Shown here: positions 53,277 to 61,228 of the stretch, one piece after another
How the letters are laid out: every line of letters starts with the position of its first letter
Numbering within the stretch: the stretch's first letter is position 1
NCBI RefSeq assembly: GCF_009193215.1
Contig: NZ_VYVA01000002.1
Location: 124,001-188,000, forward strand
Reading direction: 5' to 3'
Length of the DNA: 64,000 nt
From: Flavicella marina
GTDB lineage: Bacteria; Bacteroidota; Bacteroidia; Flavobacteriales; Flavobacteriaceae
Position numbers and translations under genes: made by a program
The notes under the pieces: model-generated
Database searches by the model: none
The model's input: only the letters and a program-made list of their open reading frames with translations
What the model was told of the DNA's origin: nothing

Positions 53277-54275
53277 TTAGTCTACTTTAATTCGTTCTTC
53301 TCTATTGACTAACTCCCAGGCTGTATAAAATACCAATTGTGTTCGTTTGTGTAATAATTCGTAATTAATTTTTTCAGGTGTGTCGGTTGCTTTGTGATAA
53401 TCTTCATGCACGCCGTTGAAATAAAATATAATAGGAATGTTGTTTTTTGCAAAGTTATAATGGTCTGATCGATAATAAAATCGATTCGGGTCGTTTTCGT
53501 CGTTGTAAGTATAATCTAGTTGTAAATTCGTGTATTTGGTATTGACTTCTTCAGATAAGAAATGCAGTTCTTTACTCAATTTGTCAGAGCCAATTAAATA
53601 AATGTAATTTTCATTGTTTTCATGTGCTGAATCAATACGACCAATCATGTCTATATTTAAATCTGCGATATGATTTTCTATTGGGAAAATAGGATTTTCA
53701 ACATACCATTTAGATCCATATAAACCTTTTTCTTCAGCAGTAAGGTGTAAGAACAAAATACTTCTTTTTAGTGGAGTTCCATTTTTTTTCGCTTGTTGAA
53801 ACGCCTCTGCGATTTCTAATAAAGCAACCGTTCCTGATGCGTCATCGTCTGCTCCGTTAAAGATATCTACACCATTTGTTCCTATATGATCGTAATGCGC
53901 AGAAAGTACTACTATTTCGTTTGGGTATTCAGAACCTTCAATATATGCAACAACATTTTCGGTTTCTTTTACACCTCCTGGTAAAAATGATTTCGGAATT
54001 TTTTGAAAATAGTTATCATCGGCTAAAGGACTTTGAATACCTAATTTTTGATATTCACTTTTTAAAAATTCAGCAGCTTTTTTTTGTCCAGGCTCACCAG
54101 TTTCGCGACCTTCAAAAGCATCTGAAGCAAAATAATACAAATCTTTTTTTAGTTCTTCAACAGTTATAGTGTTTGCAAAAACAGTGTCTGTATCTTCAAC
54201 TTTTATTTTTTTGGTACTCGTACAGGCTGTAAATAACGATGTAGCTATAAGTATTGGAATAATTATATTTTTCAT
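53277..54275 (-). CDS. M28-family metallopeptidase lipoprotein
   Basis: This 332-residue zinc aminopeptidase-like protein has lipobox FTAC (Cys18). Zinc-ligand motifs of the M28 family are visible in order: VVLSAHYDHIGTNG, FNGADDDASGTVALLE, LTAEEKGLYGSKWYVEN, LNIDMIGRID, and YRSDHYNFAKNNIPIIFYFN with a final histidine at NGVHEDYHKATDT. It would cleave peptides in the periplasm or at the surface. It follows the FecCD-type ABC transporter genes on the same strand, 17 bases after the ATPase gene. Confidence 0.94.
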   Translation of the reverse strand: MKNIIIPILIATSLFTACTSTKKIKVEDTDTVFANTITVEELKKDLYYFASDAFEGRETGEPGQKKAAEFLKSEYQKLGIQSPLADDNYFQKIPKSFLPGGVKETENVVAYIEGSEYPNEIVVLSAHYDHIGTNGVDIFNGADDDASGTVALLEIAEAFQQAKKNGTPLKRSILFLHLTAEEKGLYGSKWYVENPIFPIENHIADLNIDMIGRIDSAHENNENYIYLIGSDKLSKELHFLSEEVNTKYTNLQLDYTYNDENDPNRFYYRSDHYNFAKNNIPIIFYFNGVHEDYHKATDTPEKINYELLHKRTQLVFYTAWELVNREERIKVD

Positions 54276-54292
54276 ATTGAAATATAATAAAA

Positions 54293-55087
54293 TTATTTTT
54301 TGAGAATAAATTGTTTCGAATCAGTATTGAAACGTACTTGATCTTCAGGAAATAAATTTTGTAAATCTTGATTTTCTATCAATGTGTCTATGGTGCCAGT
54401 CACAAATTTATTTGGAGTCATCAACCACAATTCATCTGCAAGTTGCAGCGCTAAATTTACTTCGTGTGTTGAAATAATGATTGTTTTTTGCGTTTCAAGA
54501 ACTAAACGCTGTAGTATTTTAAAAACTTCAATTTTATGATGTAAATCAAGGTGGGCAGTGGGTTCGTCTAAAATAATGATATCCGTATCTTGAGCCAATG
54601 CTCTTGCAATCATTACTTTTTGAAGCTGGCCGTCACTCAATTCGTAGTTTTTTCTGTCTCCTAAATCAGAAATGTTAACCAATTTTAAGGCTTGTTCTAT
54701 CTTTATCAAATCTTCTTTGGACAATCTTCCTAACCAATTGGTATAGGGCTGTCGACCTAAGGCAACGAGTTCGTAGACCGATAATTGACTTTCAGGTATT
54801 TTTTCAGTCAATACGAGACTCATAGATCTTGAGAGCGAAACGTTGTCTATGTCATATAGTTTTTTGTTATTGATCCGGATTTCTCCCTCAAGTTTGTATT
54901 GGGTTTTAGATAAGGTTCTTAACAGGGTTGATTTACCAATACCATTTTTACCCAATAGCGTTACTAGTTTTCCTTTTTCTAGAGCGATATTTAAATTTTT
55001 TGCAACAAAATGAGTACCTTTTTTATTGCAATAACCAATAGCCAAATCTTCGGTTTTTAGTATGATATGTCGATGTTCATTTTTCAA
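54293..55087 (-). CDS. ABC transporter ATP-binding protein, BtuD/FecE type
   Basis: This 264-residue ATPase has Walker A GKNGIGKST (47-55), the Q-loop region VLTEKIPESQLSVYELV, a modified signature ELSDGQLQKVMIARALA (SDGQ in place of SGGQ), Walker B DIIILDEPTAHLD and the switch HEVNLALQLADE. The partner is the FecCD permease, whose stop lies 1 base before this start. Family members carry cobalamin, heme or siderophores; the corrinoid cluster in this window lacks its own permease, so cobalamin is one candidate. Confidence 0.9.
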   Translation of the reverse strand: MKNEHRHIILKTEDLAIGYCNKKGTHFVAKNLNIALEKGKLVTLLGKNGIGKSTLLRTLSKTQYKLEGEIRINNKKLYDIDNVSLSRSMSLVLTEKIPESQLSVYELVALGRQPYTNWLGRLSKEDLIKIEQALKLVNISDLGDRKNYELSDGQLQKVMIARALAQDTDIIILDEPTAHLDLHHKIEVFKILQRLVLETQKTIIISTHEVNLALQLADELWLMTPNKFVTGTIDTLIENQDLQNLFPEDQVRFNTDSKQFILKK

Positions 55088-55088
55088 A

Positions 55089-56120
55089 TTACATTGTCAA
55101 TTTTTGTTTTCGAATCAGCAACCAAATTACAATTGGAGCACCAAATAATGAAGTAATTGCATTAATCGGCAGTGTGTATTCACTATTGGGTACCTGTGCA
55201 ATCGTATCACAAATAAGCATTAAGATTGCTCCAGTAAGTGCGACAGTCGGAATCAATATTTTGTGATCCGATGTGTCGAATAATAATTTTGTCAAATGCG
55301 GTACAGCCAAACCAATAAAAGCAATAGGTCCAGAAAACGCTGTGATAACACCTGTCATTAAACTCGTTACGATTAGTACTAAATTTCTTGTTTTTTTTAA
55401 ATTGATGCCCATACTTATGGCATAGTTTTCACCAAGTAATAAACCGTTTAGAGGTTTGATACTGCCTAGAAGTAATAGGATGCTAATAGAAATTATCGAA
55501 GCAAAAATTATGAGTTCGTTCCAAGTAAGATTTCCTAAGCTTCCAAAACTCCAAAATATAAATTGCTGTAGGAGTTCTGCACTACTGAAGTAACTTAAAA
55601 CGTTAATAATTGCAGCACTGATACTACCAAACATGAGTCCGATTATGAGTATTGACATAGTGTTTCTAATCTTTTTTATGGCAATTAATACTACTGATAA
55701 AACCATAAATGATCCCAAACTAGCTGCGACAGTAACACTCCAATTAGAAAGTAAAAAGCCCCCTAAATAGGTTCCTAAAAAACCAGATCCTAAAATTAAG
55801 ATAGCCACACCTAAGCTTGCACCAGAACTTATTCCTAAAACAAACGGACCTGCTAATGGGTTTCTAAATAACGTTTGCATGAGCAATCCACTAATTCCAA
55901 GTCCTGATCCGACTAATATTGCGGTAATCGATTTAGGAATTCTATAGTTGAGAATGATATATTTCCAGTTTTCGTTTTCTGCTGTGGTCCCTGTTATTAT
56001 ATTAATAATTTCTTTGAAAGGAATGCTTACAGACCCCAAGTTGATATTTATCAACCAAGTTGCAAGCAGTAAAAATAGTAAGACCGCAGCTGAATACTTG
56101 TATGTTTTTTTTGTAGCCAA
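55089..56120 (-). CDS. FecCD-family ABC transporter permease
   Basis: This 343-residue permease of the BtuC/FecCD/FhuB type has about ten membrane segments. Motifs such as YRIPKSITAILVGSGLGISGLLMQTLFRNPLAGPFVLGIS-type text at 56-95, then FWSFGSLGNLTWNEL and GPIAFIGLAVPHLTKLLF, are standard for the family. It forms a complex with the downstream ATPase. The substrate (heme, ferric siderophore or corrinoid) cannot be told from sequence. It lies 5 bases downstream of rdgB. Confidence 0.93.
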   Translation of the reverse strand: MATKKTYKYSAAVLLFLLLATWLININLGSVSIPFKEIINIITGTTAENENWKYIILNYRIPKSITAILVGSGLGISGLLMQTLFRNPLAGPFVLGISSGASLGVAILILGSGFLGTYLGGFLLSNWSVTVAASLGSFMVLSVVLIAIKKIRNTMSILIIGLMFGSISAAIINVLSYFSSAELLQQFIFWSFGSLGNLTWNELIIFASIISISILLLLGSIKPLNGLLLGENYAISMGINLKKTRNLVLIVTSLMTGVITAFSGPIAFIGLAVPHLTKLLFDTSDHKILIPTVALTGAILMLICDTIAQVPNSEYTLPINAITSLFGAPIVIWLLIRKQKLTM

Positions 56121-56125
56121 GAGAG

Positions 56126-56698
56126 TTAGAGCGTATTTAAAAAGGCGATAAGTTTCGCAACAGCCAAGCCTCGATGACTAATTTTACCTTTTTCATGCAT
56201 ACTCATTTCTGCAAAAGATGTAGTATAACCCTTAGGTTTAAAAATAGGGTCGTAACCAAAGCCTTTTGAACCCGATTTCTCTTTGAGTATTTCTCCTTCA
56301 CAAACACCTTCAAATTGAAATTGCTTACCATCTAAATTTAATGCTATTACCGTTCTAAAACGCGCACTTCTATTTTCTTGACCTCGCAAAGCATTGAGCA
56401 ACTTGTCCATATTCTTTTCCGCATCACCATCTTCACCAGCATATCTTGCTGAATAAACGCCAGGTGACCCATTTAACGCATCCACTTCTAAACCTGTATC
56501 ATCTGCAAAACAATTAAGTTTGTATTTTTCGGTTACATAATTTGCTTTGATTGCAGCATTACCTTCAAGTGTTGTTGCTGTTTCAGCGATTTCTTCAAAA
56601 CAAGCGATTTCCTCTAAAGTGACCAACTCAATATTAGGTAGTAATGCAGCTACTTCTTTAGCTTTATTTATGTTATGTGTGGCAAAAACAATTTTCAT
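56126..56698 (-). CDS. rdgB: XTP/dITP diphosphatase (RdgB/HAM1)
   Basis: This house-cleaning pyrophosphatase removes non-canonical purine nucleotides. I take ATG 56698 (190 residues), which gives the family opening [20 protein letters not shown]. The earlier in-frame ATG at 56755 lies upstream of a TATATTTG -7 box (56729-56722, minus strand) and is less likely. [45 protein letters not shown] and [14 protein letters not shown] complete the signature. It is first in the transcript with the FecCD transporter. Confidence 0.95.
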   Translation of the reverse strand: MKIVFATHNINKAKEVAALLPNIELVTLEEIACFEEIAETATTLEGNAAIKANYVTEKYKLNCFADDTGLEVDALNGSPGVYSARYAGEDGDAEKNMDKLLNALRGQENRSARFRTVIALNLDGKQFQFEGVCEGEILKEKSGSKGFGYDPIFKPKGYTTSFAEMSMHEKGKISHRGLAVAKLIAFLNTL

Positions 56699-56834
56699 AC
56701 AAGATATTTCTAAATTTGAAACAAATATACTTTTGATTTGCGAGAATATGGTCAATCAAATAAAATTTGTTAATCGGGTAGGGTAATTCAAAACAAACTT
56801 GTTTTAAAAATAAGAACCCTAAAAATATTACCAA

Positions 56835-57674
56835 ATGAAAGCTATTTCTAAACCATCGAGTATTGTATCTATGTTATTTTTGTTTTTAATATTGTTGAGT
56901 TGCAATGCAACTTCGCAAGTAGAAATTGAAGATGAAACTCCAACAGAAGAGTTAGAAGATACAGTTGAAGAAACTGAAGAAGAAACTTCTGAAGAACCAG
57001 AAAATACCAATTATGATATTTCTTCTATATTATCAATATTTGATAATGTTGAAGCCATTAGTTATACGGTAACGAGTACTTCAGTGATTATAAATACTAC
57101 GAATTTACCGAACCATAAATCACCTTATTACGAAGGTACAGATTGGGAAACAGAAATGTATACAGATTATTCAGGTACAAATTCTAATTTTCGATTGAAC
57201 CCAAATAGAATTGGAGAGCAACAAATATCGATTACGATTCCGTTGTACCCTGAAGAGGCTGATAACAAAGAAGCGACTCCAATGGGACCTATGGGGATTT
57301 CTAGAAATGGAGTGGTGTTTTTCAATCAATATGCAGCCGGTTTTTCAGCCTTAGATAATGAAATAGATTCGTTCGACCAATATTTAGGTCACCCAGCTGG
57401 AACGGGTGCATACCATTATCATATAGAGCCTGTGTATCTTACAGAAACTTTTGGTGAAGATGCGCTGTTAGGGTTATTAGCGGATGGATTTCCTGTATAC
57501 GGACCACTAGAAAATGATGCAATTATCTCTACAGATGATTTAGATGATTATCATGGACATTATGGTGCTACAAAGGAATTTCCAAACGGAATTTATCACT
57601 ATCATGTTACTGCAACGGCTCCTTATATTAATGGAGATGGTTTTTATGGAACTCCAGGAAATATCTCTCGATAA
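56835..57674 (+). CDS. YHYH-domain lipoprotein
   Basis: This 279-residue lipoprotein (LLSC, Cys23) has a strongly acidic linker (residues about 30-56, rich in Glu and Thr) followed by a YHYH domain. The defining motif occurs twice, in GTGAYHYHIEPVYL and GIYHYHVTATAPY, with LLGLLADGFPVYGPLE and DDYHGHYGATKEFPNG between. YHYH proteins are extracytoplasmic proteins of uncertain function; their histidines suggest metal binding. It overlaps the next gene in a TAATG junction, and an SCO copper chaperone gene follows, so copper handling is a possible theme. Confidence 0.87.
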   Translation: MKAISKPSSIVSMLFLFLILLSCNATSQVEIEDETPTEELEDTVEETEEETSEEPENTNYDISSILSIFDNVEAISYTVTSTSVIINTTNLPNHKSPYYEGTDWETEMYTDYSGTNSNFRLNPNRIGEQQISITIPLYPEEADNKEATPMGPMGISRNGVVFFNQYAAGFSALDNEIDSFDQYLGHPAGTGAYHYHIEPVYLTETFGEDALLGLLADGFPVYGPLENDAIISTDDLDDYHGHYGATKEFPNGIYHYHVTATAPYINGDGFYGTPGNISR

Positions 57675-58219
57675 TGAAACATTTCCATTACATATTATTT
57701 TTATGTTTACTCGCAGTGTCGTGTACCAAGAATAATGTAGTAATTGATGAAAATGATGTTGGTTTATCTCAGGAGCAAGGAATTTTGTTCTTTGAAGGTA
57801 GTCCGTTTTCAGGAACTATAGAAGCTCGATTTTCTGACCATCACCTAAAGAGTCAAACTCATTACCGCTATGGAAAATTACATGGTGTTCAAAAAAAATG
57901 GTATGCAAACCGACAATTGTTCTCTGAAAGGAATTTCCAAAATGGAATAAAAGTAGGAGTGCACGTTGGTTGGTGGGCAAATAGCAACAAAAAGTATGAA
58001 TTTGAGTTTAATGATAATGGTGAGCATCATGGAATCGCAAATGAATGGTTTGAAAACGGTCAAGTTTTTAAACAATTTAATTATCAATTTGGTAGAGAAG
58101 AAGGTAGCCAGAAAATGTACAAGCCAAATGGTAATTTAAGAGCCAATTATGTTGTCGTTAATGGAGAGAGATTTGGGCTTATTGGATTAAAAAGATGTGA
58201 TGCAGTATCAACAATGTAA
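57674..58219 (+). CDS. MORN-repeat lipoprotein, YwqK-like
   Basis: This 181-residue lipoprotein (AVSC, Cys17) has several MORN/YwqK-type repeats of the form YxxGKxHGxxxxWYxNGxxxxxxxF: THYRYGKLHGVQKKWYANRQ, GIKVGVHVGWWANSNKKYEF, GEHHGIANEWFENGQVFKQF, GREEGSQKMYKPNGNLRANY. Such repeats make beta-hairpin rods on cell-surface proteins; the antitoxin label of YwqK does not fit a lipoprotein. It is translationally coupled to the YHYH gene and 3 bases before the SCO gene. Confidence 0.85.
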   Translation: MKHFHYILFLCLLAVSCTKNNVVIDENDVGLSQEQGILFFEGSPFSGTIEARFSDHHLKSQTHYRYGKLHGVQKKWYANRQLFSERNFQNGIKVGVHVGWWANSNKKYEFEFNDNGEHHGIANEWFENGQVFKQFNYQFGREEGSQKMYKPNGNLRANYVVVNGERFGLIGLKRCDAVSTM

Positions 58220-58222
58220 TAA

Positions 58223-58894
58223 ATGATGAAACAAATTATAAACATATTTCTGTTGCTTTTGATTGTTGGGTGCGCTAATGACAACAAAAAACGTAAAATA
58301 GCAGAACAAACTACTAAGGTCGTAACGTTGCCTTTTTTCAATTCGGCTGAGTTTACACCTGAATGGATTCAAAAAGGAACAAAAGCATATAAAGAAATAC
58401 ATCAAATACCTGACTTTTCATTTTTTAATCAGAATGGAGAATTGGTTACAAAGAATGATTATTTGGGTAAAATTTATGTGGCAAATTTTTTCTTTACGAG
58501 TTGTACAGGTATCTGCAGAGATTTGAGTTTAAACATGCGTTTAATTCAAGAGAAATTTAAAGGAGATGATGAAGTAAAATTATTATCACATTCTGTAACA
58601 CCAGAAATCGACTCTGTTCCTGTGTTAAAAAAGTACGCAACTGATTATAAAATTAATTCAGAACAATGGAATTTGGTTACTGGAGATAAAGAGGTCATTT
58701 ATGAATTGGCACGAACGGCTTATTTCTCAGATGAAGACTTTGTGAAAACCGAAAAGCCAAGTGAATTTATTCATACAGAAAACCTTTTATTGGTAGATAA
58801 AAAAGGAAGAATAAGAGGGGTTTATAACGGTACGATAAAATTAGCAACGAAACGTTTAATGAAGCACATTGAGTTGTTGAAGAATGAAGAGTAA
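58223..58894 (+). CDS. SCO1/SenC-family copper chaperone lipoprotein
   Basis: This 223-residue lipoprotein (IVGC, Cys17) has a thioredoxin fold. FFFTSCTGICRDLSLNMR carries the Cu-binding pair Cys94 and Cys98 (CxxxC), and PSEFIHTENLLLVDKKGR supplies the distal histidine. SCO proteins deliver copper to the CuA centre of cytochrome oxidase or act as thiol reductases. The three lipoprotein genes YHYH, MORN and SCO overlap or abut, which points to a joint function at the cell envelope. Confidence 0.93.
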   Translation: MMKQIINIFLLLLIVGCANDNKKRKIAEQTTKVVTLPFFNSAEFTPEWIQKGTKAYKEIHQIPDFSFFNQNGELVTKNDYLGKIYVANFFFTSCTGICRDLSLNMRLIQEKFKGDDEVKLLSHSVTPEIDSVPVLKKYATDYKINSEQWNLVTGDKEVIYELARTAYFSDEDFVKTEKPSEFIHTENLLLVDKKGRIRGVYNGTIKLATKRLMKHIELLKNEE

Positions 58895-58926
58895 TTTTGT
58901 ATATTTACCTTCCTAAACTTTAGGAA
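58877..58926 (+). promoter_or_regulatory. Candidate promoter and palindrome before the DUF748 gene
   Basis: TTG at 58877-58879, 20 bases, TATATTTA at 58900-58907. A perfect palindrome, TTCCTAAACTTTAGGAA (58910-58926), begins 2 bases after it and would cover the transcription start. There is no T tract for a terminator on the plus strand. Confidence 0.4.
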
Positions 58927-58962
58927 AAAATAAAAGATTCTCGATAATTCAATCTACCTAAC

Positions 58963-61182
58963 TTGAAGAAAAAAAAATTAAAAATTGTTTTAGGCGTTGT
59001 TGTAGTTTTTATAACGCTAATTTTGTGGTTGTTACCTGTAGTTTCGAAAAGCTTACTAGAGAAAAATGGTAAAGAATGGATTGGACGAAAAGTTTCGGTT
59101 GAAGATATCGACATCAATCTTTTTACCGGTACAGTGAAGGCTTTTAATTTTGATTTATACGAATCAGACGATAGTACCAGTTTTGTGTCTTTTGATACCC
59201 TTGTTTTAAACACAAGACCTTTTCATTATTTTACTTCAAAAATAACGTTACAACAATTTTACGTTAAAAATTTAGAAACGAAGGTTATCAAAGAAAATGA
59301 TTCGTCATTTAATTTTGATAGCCTGATTGCTTTTTATAATACTCCAGTTGATTCTTCGGAGGTAGAAGAAGTAGAAATAGACACAACGGAGGTTTTGAAA
59401 TTTAGCCTGTCTAATATTGAATTTGTGAATGCGCAAATATCTTTTAATGACAAAGTGATTGAAGAAGAATTTGTTTTTGATGAATTAGATCTTCTGATTC
59501 CGAATATTGAATGGAATCAAAAAGATGCAAGTAATGCTGATTTAGAGTTCAATTTTAGAGACGGAGGACGTTTTTATTCTTCCACTAACTTTGATCCTAT
59601 AAAAGGTGATTTCAACGCAAATATAGGTTTGGTAGATTTAGATTTATCGGCTTATACTAAATACCTGCAAGATTTTTTATTGTTAGATTCTGCAAATGGC
59701 TTGCTTACAACCAATCTTAATTTTAATGGGAATTCTAACTATTTAGATACTTTAGCGATTGATGGTTTTGTAAAGCTTAACGAGTTTCAGATGAACGATA
59801 CGTTGAAGAAACCAATTTTAAAGGCAGAAGAGATTAGTTGTGTCTTTGGGAAACTAGAACCTTTAAAGAATTCTTACCTAATTGATTCTGTGCAGTTAAC
59901 TAAGCCATATGTTCGTTTCGATATGTATCAAACTACTACAAATTTTGATGCATTTTTTAGACTTAATGAACCGGTAGATTCTGTAGCAGTAGCTGAAGTT
60001 GAGCTTGATAGTTCAGAAGGTGTTGCAAATGATAGCGTACCTGAGTTGTATTATAAATTAAATTCATTTAGGATTGTTGATGGTAAATTGCAGTTCAATG
60101 ATATCACGACCTCACAACCATTTCAGTACAATTTAACGAGTATTGAAGTAGATTTAGATTCTATGGATAGCAAAACGGAATGGGTGGATATGCAAGCACA
60201 AATGTTGCTTAATAAGAGAGGGGTTATGAAAGTTGATGTGAGCTTCAATCCGTTGGATCCAATGGAATTAGAGTTGAAATATGTGATTTCTGGCTTTAAA
60301 TTAAACGACTTGAATATTTATTCGATGGATTATATGGGGGTTCCTGTTTTAGAAGGAGATATGTATTACAAAACAAATACCAAGATCCATAATGGAGAAT
60401 TAGATAGTCAAAATAAGTTGATTGTACATAATGCAACCTTAGGTGATAAAAGGGGAGGACTCTATAATTTACCGCTAAAATTTGCATTGTTTTTATTAAA
60501 AGATAAAGATGGAGTTGTAAACTTAGATGTTCCGGTTGATGGAGATTTAAATGATCCGAATGTAAGTATCAATAAGATTGTTTGGTATTCATTTAAAAAT
60601 TTATTGGTAAAAACGGTAGCATCGCCTGTGAAATTTCTAGGAGGTTTGGTAGGAGGTGATCCTAAAGATTTAGAAACTTTTGAATTTTCTTATCTAGATA
60701 CCGCTTTGAGTGATGCTCATTTAAAACAATTGGATAAGTTACAAGAGCTTGAAAAAAAGAAAGAAGGATTGTTGATAGATATGTTGTATTTGAATGATAT
60801 TGAAATTGAAAAAAGACATATCGCTGTGCAGCAAATTGGAAATGATTTTAATAAAAAGTACAAAAAGAAAAATTATTTAGATGACGAGAAAGAATTTAAA
60901 TTGTACTTACTTGAAAAAACTCAAAAGGATGCATCTGATGCCACTATAGAAAAAATGTTAGACTCTTCATTTGTTGAAGGAGCTTGTGTATCACTAACGA
61001 GCCCAGTATTAATCGATTCATTGGCTCATGTTTATGAAACAAAAAGAATTGAGGGAATACGAAAACAGTTATTAGAGAGTGAGACGAAAAATCATATCAA
61101 GGTTAGAAAAGCGAAACCTGATGATCCCGAAAATATTGCGAGTAAACCTATTTTTAAAATAGTATATTCAATAGAAGAATGA
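58963..61182 (+). CDS. DUF748 (AsmA-like) membrane-anchored protein
   Basis: The TTG at 58963 opens a 739-residue protein with one N-terminal membrane anchor (IVLGVVVVFITLILWLLPVV) and a long beta-rich periplasmic part. GKEWIGRKVSVEDIDINLFTGTVKAFNF is the DUF748/AsmA opening. The typical late segment FKLNDLNIYSMDYMGVPVLEGDMYYKTNTKIHNGELD-type text lies near 445-482, and PLKFALFLLKDKDGVVNLDVPVDGDLNDP follows. AsmA-like proteins bridge the membranes to move phospholipid. The role of DUF748 members in detail is not known. A C-terminal charged helical tail ends the chain. Confidence 0.88.
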   Translation: MKKKKLKIVLGVVVVFITLILWLLPVVSKSLLEKNGKEWIGRKVSVEDIDINLFTGTVKAFNFDLYESDDSTSFVSFDTLVLNTRPFHYFTSKITLQQFYVKNLETKVIKENDSSFNFDSLIAFYNTPVDSSEVEEVEIDTTEVLKFSLSNIEFVNAQISFNDKVIEEEFVFDELDLLIPNIEWNQKDASNADLEFNFRDGGRFYSSTNFDPIKGDFNANIGLVDLDLSAYTKYLQDFLLLDSANGLLTTNLNFNGNSNYLDTLAIDGFVKLNEFQMNDTLKKPILKAEEISCVFGKLEPLKNSYLIDSVQLTKPYVRFDMYQTTTNFDAFFRLNEPVDSVAVAEVELDSSEGVANDSVPELYYKLNSFRIVDGKLQFNDITTSQPFQYNLTSIEVDLDSMDSKTEWVDMQAQMLLNKRGVMKVDVSFNPLDPMELELKYVISGFKLNDLNIYSMDYMGVPVLEGDMYYKTNTKIHNGELDSQNKLIVHNATLGDKRGGLYNLPLKFALFLLKDKDGVVNLDVPVDGDLNDPNVSINKIVWYSFKNLLVKTVASPVKFLGGLVGGDPKDLETFEFSYLDTALSDAHLKQLDKLQELEKKKEGLLIDMLYLNDIEIEKRHIAVQQIGNDFNKKYKKKNYLDDEKEFKLYLLEKTQKDASDATIEKMLDSSFVEGACVSLTSPVLIDSLAHVYETKRIEGIRKQLLESETKNHIKVRKAKPDDPENIASKPIFKIVYSIEE

Positions 61183-61187
61183 AATAT

Positions 61188-61216
61188 AAAAAGCCAATGT
61201 CAGTCATTGGCTTTTT
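61188..61216. terminator. Terminator between the DUF748 and GH3 genes
   Basis: AAAAAGCCAATG and CATTGGCTTTTT form a 12-pair stem with a 5-base loop and A/T tracts on either side, suited to both convergent genes. Confidence 0.85.
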
Positions 61217-61228
61217 ATTTTTTTGCTA

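Noticed and set aside
57674-58219. Toxin-antitoxin system based on the YwqK-like label
   Set aside because: The protein has a lipoprotein leader and no toxin gene is adjacent; the repeats are plain MORN type.
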